Positions 22,037-33,354 of a DNA stretch of 64,000 nt are shown piece by piece. The notes below the pieces were generated by a model. The model did not search any database. It had not been told where the DNA came from and was given only the letters and a program-made list of their open reading frames with translations. Position 1 is the stretch's first letter, and the number at the start of each line of letters is the position of its first letter. Source of the stretch: Pisaster brevispinus (lineage: Eukaryota; Echinodermata; Asteroidea; Forcipulatida; Asteriidae); the NCBI GenBank assembly GCA_023634235.1, contig JAMKCF010000018.1, positions 4,121,474 to 4,185,473 of the forward strand, given 5' to 3'. A program made the position numbers and the translations under genes.

Positions 22037-24925
22037 GCATAGGACCAGAAACAAATGGTCCTATTTGCTGAGAGGTGTAGGGATATTTTTCATGATCGAT
22101 GCTCAGACGTTTGGAAAATTACACCAGACTGTAGGGGTGTTTGTATTTGGAGGGGGAATAACCCGACTGGCCCGGGGTCTCCCCGTATCAAATTGAGCAG
22201 AGGATAAAAGTTCAAGAGTCAATGGATAATTTCCTCTTTACAGTCAAAAGCTGTGAGACTTCTAAGTATTTTTTGTTTGTTTGTAATTTTGAAAATTTAG
22301 CATTTTGCACTGTATGCTATGGGAGTTTATTGAGTGGGGTGCACCCTTAAGTTATGTTCATGATGAAGTTTTAATGCATGTCAAAGGTCAACGTTATTCA
22401 GAAGAGCATCACGTGATAGAAAATGTTTCAACATTATTGTACAAACTGTTTCAACTATGGGTTTTGTTAAAAAAAATATGCAATATTTTTAAACATTTTG
22501 CACAAATTAACATTGATAAACAAACACCCTATACTCCCCCCAAAACAAACAATAAAAATAATAAAAATAAACACATGAATTATTTTTAAAAAGTAGAATA
22601 ATAATAATGAAGAATGACAAAATAAAATAATAAACATACATATAAATAAATAACATAAAATTGAAGAATAAATCTTTCAAAAATAATAAACATACATTTA
22701 AATAAATAAATTACCTAAAATGGAAGAATACATCTTTCAGAGTTTTTTGTTTGTAACAACGTATTTTTTATTTTTTATTTAAATTCATGGTGCTTAGAGA
22801 AAATAGGTGATTGCCTTCTCTATAACCTGAGGTAAAGTCACAAATAAGAATATTATTCATCTGATTTTTCCCCCCCATGAATGCTACAAGTCACAGGTAC
22901 GTTCTTTCTTAGGTCATCGCATCCTATTCTACTTCCGATTAGTTACCAAGAAAACTCCTCCTCAGTCTGTTTCTTTATCCTTTACGAGGTTCTGATCTCT
23001 CTCCCCCCCTCCCCCACCCCCACGGAGAGACCTGAGCTCATTAACGACATCATCACCAATCCGACCACATGTCTCAGCTCTGTGGGATTACTTGCTTTCA
23101 CCGTGTCGTATATCAAATTGACACCCGACACTCCTCTATCTATAGCCCCGGTGGAGTGCTCATCCAAAGACACGACACTTGATACCCTTGTGGTGAAATT
23201 GACCCATTTCAAATAATCCTGAATTTTTCCCTTTGATGGAGTATTGGGATCGATTGTGAAGCTAATCACTGCAATCTAGAAAGGTTCTGTTTTGTAATTC
23301 CTGAAATTAAATGATTGGTCAAAGTTCCTATATTCCCTGTATTAATTTGTAAACGTTTTTTTAGAGTTTTTTTCTCATAAAGAAAGACACGGCTTACAGA
23401 TTGGTTCTACTTTGCTAATCTATCTCTTTTCCTTTTTTCTTCGCTCGTTTCTTTTCTTGAGTCCAAGCCACTCCCAGCCTATACATCTGGCTGAATTTGG
23501 AACCAATGATATTATTATTTTTTTCATGCGATGTTTCCTTCCTCTATTGAGGCAGACTACTGAAACAGGAAATCTACCGAGACATAATTTCAGCCTGTTT
23601 GACCATTTTCTCACAAATCAATACCTTCGGGAACAGAACACGGACTTCATCTTTATTTTATGTGCGAGGGCGATCCTGTGAATAGTTAAAGAGGTCGTTA
23701 TAAATTATGGACACCTAGCTAAACTGATTGGTTCTTTTTATTGGGTTAATATAAGCGATGCAGGGTGTGGCATTGATGAATGAGGTTCTAGCATAGAACT
23801 GCCATTTGTAGGTCGAGCTCTTTACAAACAAATTACTTCTTTCATAGATCAAAATATCTCACGTATGTTTTTCTCGTTTGTTTTTTTCCAACTAATGTTT
23901 ATGAGTTTGCCGATGCACATGGACTGCACAAACTTGTGCCATTGTGTGACAGTTTTTTCTTTATATTTCATTTCCTTTCTTATGTTTATTATTTCTTCCG
24001 TTATTTTTCCGTTTTTTTTCCCCCCGTTGTTTTCCCCCTTCTTATACTTAAATCGTTTGATAAAACTAAATTTTAAAACAGTTGCTCTTATCAATAGGAT
24101 TTCCACAGATAGGCTAAAGGTTATTCATCACTATCATCACCAATGATAATATAAACTTTCGTCGTTCAATTTAAAAACATTTTTTTTTATAGTATGGCCC
24201 TTTTCATCGATGCTAAACACTGTTGAATATTAAGACTCAAGCCAACAGACAACTTCCATCGAACCGGAATCTTGTGTTTCTTCAATTAATGGCGGATTGT
24301 TTTGATTTCCGGCAATCACTCCAGTATGTTCTGAAAGACTTCCTTACCTCAAGTTTCAGCACCTTCTCCCCTTACGGATTTCCTTCGCGAGAACTCGACT
24401 CGATTTGTTGGAAGTGCGGTGTTTACTCTCGTATAGTTTTTTGACCGTGGTTGTACTCTAAGAGTTCAAGATGAAAACAATAGCTAAGTTAAGTCCCCTA
24501 CACTTATTCTTTCGGGATCGCTGTACAGTGAAACTAAACTTGGCGCTGCAGCTATTTGCTGTGGGTGTGCTTGGGTTGCATGTTTGCGTCATGCAGCCAT
24601 CAGGATGTTTGACACATTAACAATAAATCATTTGTCGTTCATTTTCTGAGAATGAAGCCTTTGAAGATGATGGCATATCCCAGCTCCGACCTCTTGGTGA
24701 TTTGAGACAACTCATAACACCCCCCTCGTGTTCTGCAGTGTCTCCGCCCCTTTCTAAAAACCCTGCAGTGAGAGCCATTGCGAGCAATGGCTGATATTAT
24801 TAGAATATTTCTATTGTCTTAACCACATCGTACATAGTCAGCTCATTATGCCTTGATATCCTAAAGAGGGGCAGAACTAAATTCTCCCAGCATCCCTTGT
24901 GTAGAAAATCAGTACGTCGATTTCC
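22037..24925. other. No gene recognised
   Basis: AT-rich, with A/T microsatellite-like stretches around 22540-22740. Frames here lack domain signatures and overlap on both strands. Confidence 0.45.
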
Positions 24926-26033
24926 AATGGTAGATTAAACAGAATGAAAAAGCTTAATTAATTAATAATTTAGCAAACAAATAAGCTTAAATTAACCCAG
25001 GGCAGTAGTGTGACAAGTTTACAACATTGTCAGATAAATAAAATGTTGAAAAAATACAAAACAAACCCACTTTACCTATGACAAAAGCCTTTCAAATGGT
25101 AGATTAAACCGAATGACAAAGCTTAAATAAATAATAATTAAGCAAACAAATAAGCTTAAACTAACCCAGGCAGTAACGAGACAAGTTTACAGCATACTCA
25201 GATAAAACAAAATGTTGAAAAAATACAAAACAAACCCCCTTAACCTATGACAAAAGCCTTTCAAATGGTAGATTAAACCGACTGACAAAGCTTAAATAAT
25301 TAATAATTAAGCAAACAAATAAGCTCAAATTAACCCAGGCAGTAACGAGACAAGTTTACGTTTTGGTGTTTATTCATGTGTTTAGATCATAAACATCAGG
25401 TTTTACAGTGTACTCAGATAAATAAAATGTTGAAAAAATACAAAACAAACCCACTTTACCTATGACAAAAGCCTTTCAAATGGTAGATTAAACCGAATGA
25501 CAAAGCTTAAATAAATAATAATTAAGCAAACAAATAAGCTTAAACTAACCCAGGCAGTAACGAGACAAGTTTACAGCATACTCAGATAAAACAAAATGTT
25601 GAAAAAATACAAAACAAACCCCCTTAACCTATGACAAAAGCCTTTCAAATGGTAGATTAAACCGACTGACAAAGCTTAAATAATTAATAATTAAGCAAAC
25701 AAATAAGCTCAAATTAACCCAGGCAGTAACAAGACAAGTTTACGTTTTGGTGTTTATTCATGTGTTTAGATCATAAACATCAGGTTTTACAGTGTACTCA
25801 GATAAAACAAAATGTTGAAAAAATACAAAACAAACCCTCTTAACCTATGACAAAAGCCTTTCAAATGGTAGATTAAACCGAATGACAAAGCTTAAATAAA
25901 TAATAATTAAGCAAACAAATAAGCTTAAACTAACCCAGGCAGTAACGAGACAAGTTTACAGCATACTCAGATAAAACAAAATGTTGAAAAAATACAAAAC
26001 AAACCCTCTTAACATAAATGGCAAAAGCCTTTC
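24926..26033. repeat. 169-bp tandem array with alternating 46-bp insertion
   Basis: Unit starts (AATGGTAGATTAAAC) lie at 24926, 25095, 25264, 25479, 25648 and 25864. Spacing is 169, 169, 215, 169, 216. The longer units carry an extra 46 bp around TTTTGGTGTTTATTCATGTG. From 25095 the array therefore behaves as a higher-order repeat of about 385 bp (169 + 216). Units are about 95% alike, AT-rich and non-coding. Confidence 0.93.
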
Positions 26034-26919
26034 AGCATGTGCTTAACGAATCACAGGGCGTTGGGACCAAAAGGTCACTCGCAGGTTTCAAATCAACATC
26101 ATTTACCTCATCTCCAAAGAAGACTCTCGTCGGTAAGTGGCGAAACAGCACCCAGGCTCTTCGAAGTATCTACCACGACAATACTTTTAAAATGATCAAT
26201 AGATGCCCTGTTTTCGAGGTGACGAAATACGAAGTACCGATTTAGTGCCTGAGTGTTCGTAGGGGTCAAACACCACTTCACCACTTTGCGCAGGTGTCGA
26301 GCATGAATTCAAGGGTGGCAGTAATTGATTGGTTGAAATCAAAAGTTATATTAATGTTCCTTTCAATTTGAAAGCAGAATTTTTTTTGAAATGTTTAAAA
26401 GACTATTTGAGTTTGGCCTGATTTGATGAAATTATAAAATAATAATTTGGTGTAAAAAGTCTTTTAATGGATGCGGGAAGGCTGTCGGGGAAAAAGACCC
26501 CGAATAACAGCAACTTTTATTCAACCTTCCTTGCCATTGCATAATGATCATACTCCTTTTTTATTCATTATAAACACTATTGGAACTAAATTGGTTTTAT
26601 TAGAAATTGCATTTTTACCTTTTTTACCAGAACAAAAAGACAACATACTTTTTTATTCTCAAAATGTGTTTTTTTTTCGCAGTAGTTCTTATCTGAAGAG
26701 AATTCTTAAAAAATTTATGATTAAAACCACATTTGTTACAAACATAGAGAACACAAAATTCGTTTTTACTTCAAAAATTTTCATATCATTGAAACATTTT
26801 ATTTCACCATTGAGAAATACATTTTAATGCACAAATTTACAAAATAGTAACAATAAAGCACTCCTTTAACAATGCCTAAAGTTTCAAGGGCTACAATACA
26901 AACCTTAACCATTCACTTA
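26034..26919. other. No confident gene
   Basis: Holds a possible donor GGTAAGTGG at 26133 and AT-rich sequence with two-strand overlapping short frames. Nothing was recognised. Confidence 0.4.
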
Positions 26920-29570
26920 CAGTATTCTTACACAGTCACTTGTACACATCTTATCTGTTCAGTGCTGTTTGACGCAAATTGGCGTACCCTACCTTTATTC
27001 TTACACAGTCATTTGTACACATCTTAACTGTTCAGTGCTGTTTGGTACGCCAATTGGCGTACCCTACCCTACAGTGTATTCTTACGAAGTCACTTGTACA
27101 GCCTGAACTGTTCAGTGCTGTTTCGTATGCCAAATTGCGTACCCTACCCTACATTATTCTTACGAGGTCATTTGTACATATCTTAACTATTCAGTACTGT
27201 TTGGTATGCCAATTGGCGTACCCTACCCTACAGTGTATTCTTACGAAGTCACTTGTACAGCCTGAACTGTTCAGTGCTGTTTCGTATGCCAAATTGCGTA
27301 CCCTACCCTACATTATTCTTACGAGGTCATTTGTACATATCTTAACTATTCAGTACTGTTTGGTATGCCAATTGGCGTACCCTACCCTACAGTGTATTCT
27401 TACGAAGTCACTTGTACAGCCTGAACTGTTCAGTGCTGTTTTGTATGCCAAATTGCGTACCCTACCCTACATTATTCTTACGAGGTCATTTGTACATATC
27501 TTAACTATTCAGTACTGTTTGGTATGCCAATTGGCGTACCCTACCCTACAGTGTATTCTTACGAAGTCACTTGTACAGCCTGAACTGTTCAGTGCTGTTT
27601 CGTATGCCAAATTGCGTACCCTACCCTACATTATTCTTACGAGGTCATTTGTACATATCTTAACTATTCAGTACTGTTTGGTATGCCAATTGGCGTACCC
27701 TACCCTACAGTGTATTCTTACGAAGTCACTTGTACAGCCTGAACTGTTCAGTGCTGTTTCGTATGCCAAATTGCGTACCCTACCCTACATTATTCTTACG
27801 AGGTCATTTGTACATATCTTAACTATTCAGTACTGTTTGGTATGCCAATTGGCGTACCCTACCCTACAGTGTATTCTTACGAAGTCACTTGTACAGCCTG
27901 AACTGTTCAGTGCTGTTTTGTATGCCAAATTGCGTACCCTACCCTACATTATTCTTACGAGGTCATTTGTACATATCTTAACTATTCAGTACTGTTTGGT
28001 ATGCCAATTGGCGTACCCTACCCTACAGTGTATTCTTACGAAGTCACTTGTACAGCCTGAACTGTTCAGTGCTGTTTCGTATGCCAAATTGCGTACCCTA
28101 CCCTACATTATTCTTACGAGGTCATTTGTACATATCTTAACTATTCAGTACTGTTTGGTATGCCAATTGGCGTACCCTACCCTACAGTGTATTCTTACGA
28201 AGTCACTTGTACAGCCTGAACTGTTCAGTGCTGTTTCGTATGCCAAATTGCGTACCCTACCCTACATTATTCTTACGAGGTCATTTGTACATATCTTAAC
28301 TATTCAGTACTGTTTGGTATGCCAATTGGCGTACCCTACCCTACAGTGTATTCTTACGAAGTCACTTGTACAGCCTGAACTGTTCAGTGCTGTTTCGTAT
28401 GCCAAATTGCGTACCCTACCCTACATTATTCTTACGAGGTCATTTGTACATATCTTAACTATTCAGTACTGTTTGGTATGCCAATTGGCGTACCCTACCC
28501 TACAGTGTATTCTTACGAAGTCACTTGTACAGCCTGAACTGTTCAGTGCTGTTTTGTATGCCAAATTGCGTACCCTACCCTACATTATTCTTACGAGGTC
28601 ATTTGTACATATCTTAACTATTCAGTACTGTTTGGTATGCCAATTGGCGTACCCTACCCTACAGTGTATTCTTACGAAGTCACTTGTACAGCCTGAACTG
28701 TTCAGTGCTGTTTCGTATGCCAAATTGCGTACCCTACCCTACATTATTCTTACGAGGTCATTTGTACATATCTTAACTATTCAGTACTGTTTGGTATGCC
28801 AATTGGCGTACCCTACCCTACAGTGTATTCTTACGAAGTCACTTGTACAGCCTGAACTGTTCAGTGCTGTTTCGTATGCCAAATTGCGTACCCTACCCTA
28901 CATTATTCTTACGAGGTCATTTGTACATATCTTAACTATTCAGTACTGTTTGGTATGCCAATTGGCGTACCCTACCCTACAGTGTATTCTTACGAAGTCA
29001 CTTGTACAGCCTGAACTGTTCAGTGCTGTTTCGTATGCCAAATTGCGTACCCTACCCTACATTATTCTTACGAGGTCATTTGTACATATCTTAACTATTC
29101 AGTACTGTTTGGTATGCCAATTGGCGTACCCTACCCTACAGTGTATTCATACGAAGTCACTTGTACAGCCTGAACTGTTCAGTGCTGTTTCGTATGCCAA
29201 ATTGCGTACCCTACCCTACATTATTCTTACGAGGTCATTTGTACATATCTTAACTATTCAGTACTGTTTGGTATGCCAATTGGCGTACCCTACCCTACAG
29301 TGTATTCTTACGAAGTCACTTGTACAGCCTGAACTGTTCAGTGCTGTTTGGTACGCCAATTGGTGTTCCCTACCCTACAGTATTCTTATGAAGTCACTTG
29401 TACATATCTTTACTACACATGTATTCAGTGCTGTTTGGCACGGCAATCGGTGTACACAGCCCTTTAGTTTTCTTATGAAGTTACTTGTACATATCTTTAC
29501 TACATATATTCACTGTTGTTTGGAATGCCATAACCTTCAGTAATCTGACGAAGTCACTTTTACAAATCTA
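26920..29570. repeat. 159-bp dimeric satellite array (two ~80-bp halves)
   Basis: The tandem unit is 159 bp, made of two related halves of about 80 bp (one reads TACGAAGTCACTTGTACAG, the other TACGAGGTCATTTGTACAT; both end TACCCTACCCTACA). About 15 dimers are nearly identical, with diverged monomers at each edge. One variant base (TTTCG to TTTTG before TATGCC) recurs in dimers 3, 6 and 10, showing amplification of 3- and 4-dimer blocks. Since 159 = 3 x 53, one frame stays open for about 850 codons, but it begins at TTG with no ATG inside the regular array. Confidence 0.96.
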
Positions 29571-29830
29571 ACTATCCATGCCTTATTTAAGCCAGTTCGG
29601 GTCACAGGTATTTGAGTTAAGCGCCAAGATTTAAGTAATTTTTTGTATTTATTATTATTAGTATAATTCACTACAATACAAGTTGATAAGAAACTTCCTC
29701 ATTCCACTTGGTATGATGGTATAGTAAAATTGATTTGATTTGGGGGTTGAACACTAACTAATATTTCCCTAGCACTTATCACCATTTCATGTTGCCAAAC
29801 AGCCCACTCTCTCGTAGTCACAGCTCAATA
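29571..29830. other. No gene recognised
   Basis: AT-rich spacer between the 159-bp array and a MITE. No feature seen. Confidence 0.5.
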
Positions 29831-29988
29831 GTAGTGGTAGATTTTTTAAGTCTATAACTAAGAAATAGAAAAAAACTGCTTGAGTTTTCGAAGCAACAAT
29901 TACTTCATCAGATGCAAATGAAGTAGTTGTTGCTGCAAAAAGGTCTTGTTAAAGTAATATTAGTTAATCTTTAAGTGCAACCACTACC
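29831..29988. mobile_element. MITE, GTAGTG family, copy 2
   Basis: Ends GTAGTGGT and ACCACTAC are inverted. An inner fold-back pairs GCAACAATTACTTCATC with GATGCAAATGAAGTAGTTGTTGC (about 29889-29934). It resembles the element at 8576-8770, including GTAGTTATTGCTACGAAAGC-like sequence. Confidence 0.55.
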
Positions 29989-30423
29989 TTCCCTGTTTTA
30001 TCTGACACGGCTAAAGCTTGAAAAGGCATAGTAAGTATCGTTTTACGATAAAATACTTTGATAACATTAAGGTAGGCCGAACATGTCGCCACATATTTCC
30101 CATTTTGGTTTGAAATTTACGTGCACAATTTTGATAATTGTCCTGGACCAGTATCTACATTTTATGTGAACCCAAAAATACATGACAATGAAAACCTGTA
30201 AAACTTTTAGCTCTATCGCTCATTGGGGTAAGGAGAAAACAGCGACAAAAACTTGTTATTGGTATTATTATTACAAATTTTTTCAGTTCTCAAAACGATT
30301 GCATTTAAGGAAAATATTTCATGAGATCGTTTTCCACCTTGACCATTCTTATACTATAGAAATTATGCGCAGATCTGTGAGCATTTATGTTTTTAATCTT
30401 TTTTTGTGCACAACCTACAGGGA
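29989..30423. other. No gene recognised
   Basis: AT-rich, possibly older LINE-flanking DNA. No coding signature is seen until 30424. Confidence 0.4.
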
Positions 30424-31115
30424 TGCATACCATCAACTAAGGATCAGCTGGTACGGGAAAAGGCTGAAGCACACTCACAACCCAGTCTACCTAGGCGTCA
30501 CACTGGATCGCTCCCTTACCTACAAGAACCACATTGCCAACACAAAGGCAAAAGAACACTCAGGACAACAGTCCTTGCGCTTTGCTTCTTTGCTGCGGAG
30601 TATGCATCACCAGTATGGAGTAGATCAGCCCATGCGCCCAAGATTGACCCAGCTCTTATGTCATCCTGCAGAGCAATCACTGGTTGCCTTAGGTCAACTA
30701 AAGTTGAAGACCTCTACCTCTACATCAGGAGGTTGGTCTTGTCACAGAAAGAAAAGGACAAACAAAAAACAATCCACTCCACCCATCTCTTCCAACAACA
30801 GCCAGTGGGCAAGCGGCTCAAATCCAGACACAGCTTCCTGAACGCTGTAGAGCTGAATGCTGTACCAGCCCTCACAACCAAAGGATGACCTTGTGGTCCA
30901 ACCACCTCCAGACCACTCCACATAAACTCTATCTCAGCCAAATGCAGAGGTGGGAGTTCGGAGATGAACAGACAGCATGTGAATGCGGCCAGGAACAGAC
31001 AATGGAACACCTGCTAGTCTGCCCACTCCTGCCAGAGCCGTGCACCGAAGATGACCTGGAAGCCGTGAACTGCCACGCCAGAGCCTGTGTGGAGGACTGG
31101 ACGGGACTTGTTTAG
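30424..31115 (+). pseudogene. LINE reverse transcriptase C-terminal fragment, frameshifted
   Basis: Two + frames carry consecutive parts of a non-LTR retrotransposon ORF2 tail. The first reads VYLGVTLDRSLTYK (end of the RT domain). The second reads AAEYASPVWSRSAHAPK and SSCRAITGCLRSTKVEDLY. A third has CECGQEQTMEHLLVCPLLP, a terminal cysteine motif, and ends at TAG 31113-31115. Frames change near 30548 and 30885, and sequence normally found between these blocks is missing. The fragment is therefore dead, 5'-truncated and internally deleted. It stops about 85 bp before the 60-bp array. Confidence 0.85.
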
Positions 31116-31203
31116 TGAATCGATAAGAAGAAGTGCACAACCTTGAAACAGGATTCGAAACTATTTAATTTTTTTGCAAAACCAAGAAAATGAATTCAAT
31201 TAA

Positions 31204-32865
31204 AGGTGAATACAAGCATACACTGCCAAGTCAATGTGATTCAACAAGCATACAGCAGGCTTAAAGACGCCTCAAGCATACACAGCCAAGTCAATGTGAT
31301 TCAACAAGCATACAGCAGGCTTCATGAGGCCTCAAGCATACACAGCCAAGTCAATGTGATTCAACAAGCATACAGCAGGCTTCATGAGGCCTCAAGCATA
31401 CACAGCCAAGTCAATGTGATTCAACAAGCATACAGCAGGCTTCATGAGGCCTCAAGCATACACAGCCAAGTCAATGTGATTCAACAAGCATACAGCAGGC
31501 TTCATGAGGCCTCAAGCATACACAGCCAAGTCAATGCGATTCAACAAGCATACAGCAGGCTTCATGAGGCCTCAAGCATACACAGCCAAGTCAATGTGAT
31601 TCAACAAGCATACAGCAGGCTTAAAGAAGCCTCAAGCATACACAGCCAAGTCAATGTGATTCAACAAGCATACAGCAGGCTTAAAGAAGCCTCAAGCATA
31701 CACAGCCAAGTCAATGTGATTCAACAAGCATACAGCAGGCTTCAAGAAGCCTCAAGCATACACAGCCAAGTCAATGTGATTCAACAAGCATACAGCAGGC
31801 TTCAAGAAGCCTCAAGCATACACAGCCAAGTCAATGTGATTCAACAAGCATACAGCAGGCTTCATGAGGCCTCAAGCGTACACAGCCAAGTCAATGTGAT
31901 TCAACAAGCATACAGCAGGCTTCAAGAAGCCTCAAGCATACACAGCCAAGGAAATGTGATTCAACAAGCATACAGCAGGCTTCATGATCTGAGGCCTCAA
32001 ACATACTCTGCCAAGTGAATGTGATTCAACAAGTATACTGAAGGCTTCATGCGAATAAAGCCTATCAAGCATACACAGCCAAGGCAATGTGATTCAACAA
32101 GCATACAGCAGGCTTCATGAGGCCTCAAGCATACACAGCCAAGTCAATGTGATTCAACAAGCATACAGCAGGCTTCATGAGGCCTCAAGCATACACAGCC
32201 AAGTCAATGTGATTCAACAAGCATACAGCAGGCTTCATGAGGCCTCAAGCATGCACAGCCACGTCAATGTGATTCAACAAGCATACAGCAGGCTTAAAGA
32301 AGCCTCAAGCATACACAGCCAAGTCAATGTGATTCAACAAGCATACAGCAGGCTTCATGAGGCCTCAAGCATACACTGCCAAGTCAATGTGATTCAACAA
32401 GCATACAGCAGGCTTCATGAGGCCTCAAGCGTACACAGCCAAGTCAATGTGATTCAACAATCATACAGCAGGCTTAAAGAAGCCTCAAGCATACACAGCC
32501 AAGTCAATGTGATTCAACAAGCATACAGCAGGCTTAAAGACGCCTCAAGCATACACAGCCAAGTCAATGTGATTCAACAAGCATACAGCAGGCTTAAAGA
32601 CGCCTCAAGCATACTCTGCCAAGTGAATGTGATTCAACAAGTATACAGAAGGCTTCATGCGAATAAAGCCTATCAAGCATACACAGCCAAGGCAATGTGA
32701 TTCAACAAGCATACAGCAGGCTTCATGAGGCCTCAAGCATACACTGCCAAGTCAATGTGATTCAACAAGTATACAGAATGCTTCATGAGGCCTCAAGCAT
32801 ATACATGTACTACCAAGTCAATTTGATTGAACAAGCATACAGCAGCCTTCATACGTATCAAGCCT
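31204..32865. repeat. 60-bp tandem array (~27 copies)
   Basis: The unit contains AAGTCAATGTGATTCAACAA and GCATACAGCAGGCTTCATGA. Copies are mostly over 93% identical. A variant unit with GCGAATAAAGCCTATCAAGC occurs at 32051 and again at 32659, 608 bp apart, revealing a higher-order period of about ten units. The period of 60 leaves one + frame open (repeating IHSQVNVIQQAYSRL), but without an initiating ATG. Edge copies are diverged. Confidence 0.96.
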
Positions 32866-32930
32866 AAAGTATGGTATAAATTGCTGCCCAACCCTTTGCC
32901 CATTGTTGAGCTAAAACTTTGGATAAACTA

Positions 32931-33004
32931 AACTACGCCATTGACCTACAGAATACAAGCTTGACAACAATCTTGATTTAATCAATGATTTGATTTATTG
33001 CACT
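32931..33004 (+). repeat. Outer 74-bp direct repeat, left copy
   Basis: Starts AACTACGCCATTGACCTACA and ends TTTATTGCACT. It matches 39724-39797 in the same orientation with 3 mismatches. It lies 94 bp outside the left inverted arm. Confidence 0.9.
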
Positions 33005-33098
33005 CAATTTGTGAAATCACATATCTTGTACCCATAAAAGGTTAAAACTGTTTACTTAAGAAATACTCTTTAAAAGTAATATATATGATTTTTTTTGT

Positions 33099-33354
33099 AA
33101 TTGGGCCTATTTCAGTTAGTATTGTCCACGATGCATCTCAACTTTGAAATCATTGAAATGTTTTGCAGTCCAATTCAAGGTTAATCTGCAGCAATTAAAC
33201 AATAAATTTGTTTTGACATTTGTATCAACCAAGTCACTCTCCTTCAATGATAATTGTACTATTAAACCTTGTCAGGAACAATACTTTAGAACTTGGAAAT
33301 ATTTTAAAACACTTTTAGGAACAAAACAAATTTAATACAAAAAACAGAAACGTT
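33099..33354 (+). repeat. Inverted arm, left, bounding the 55-bp array
   Basis: 256 bp starting AATTGGGCCTATTTCAG and ending CAGAAACG. The reverse complement of 39466-39721 aligns without gaps and with about 9 mismatches (near 96% identity). The inner end runs directly into the first array unit. A 63-codon frame shared by both arms has no ATG start and no recognised domain. Confidence 0.93.

Noticed and set aside
26018..26132. Possible first exon with ATG and a GGTAAGTGG donor
   Set aside because: The first residues come from the terminal partial unit of the 169-bp array (AAAAGCCTTTC), so the start is probably accidental.
26979..29543. 854-codon open frame on the + strand
   Set aside because: It lies on a 159-bp (3 x 53) satellite, so one frame stays open automatically. 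It starts at TTG, has no ATG in the regular array, and the peptide is an exact repeat without domain features.
31206..32700. 270- and 203-codon frames repeating IHSQVNVIQQAYSRL
   Set aside because: Produced by the 60-bp period (20 codons). No ATG starts them, and nucleotide changes fall in all codon positions without visible constraint.
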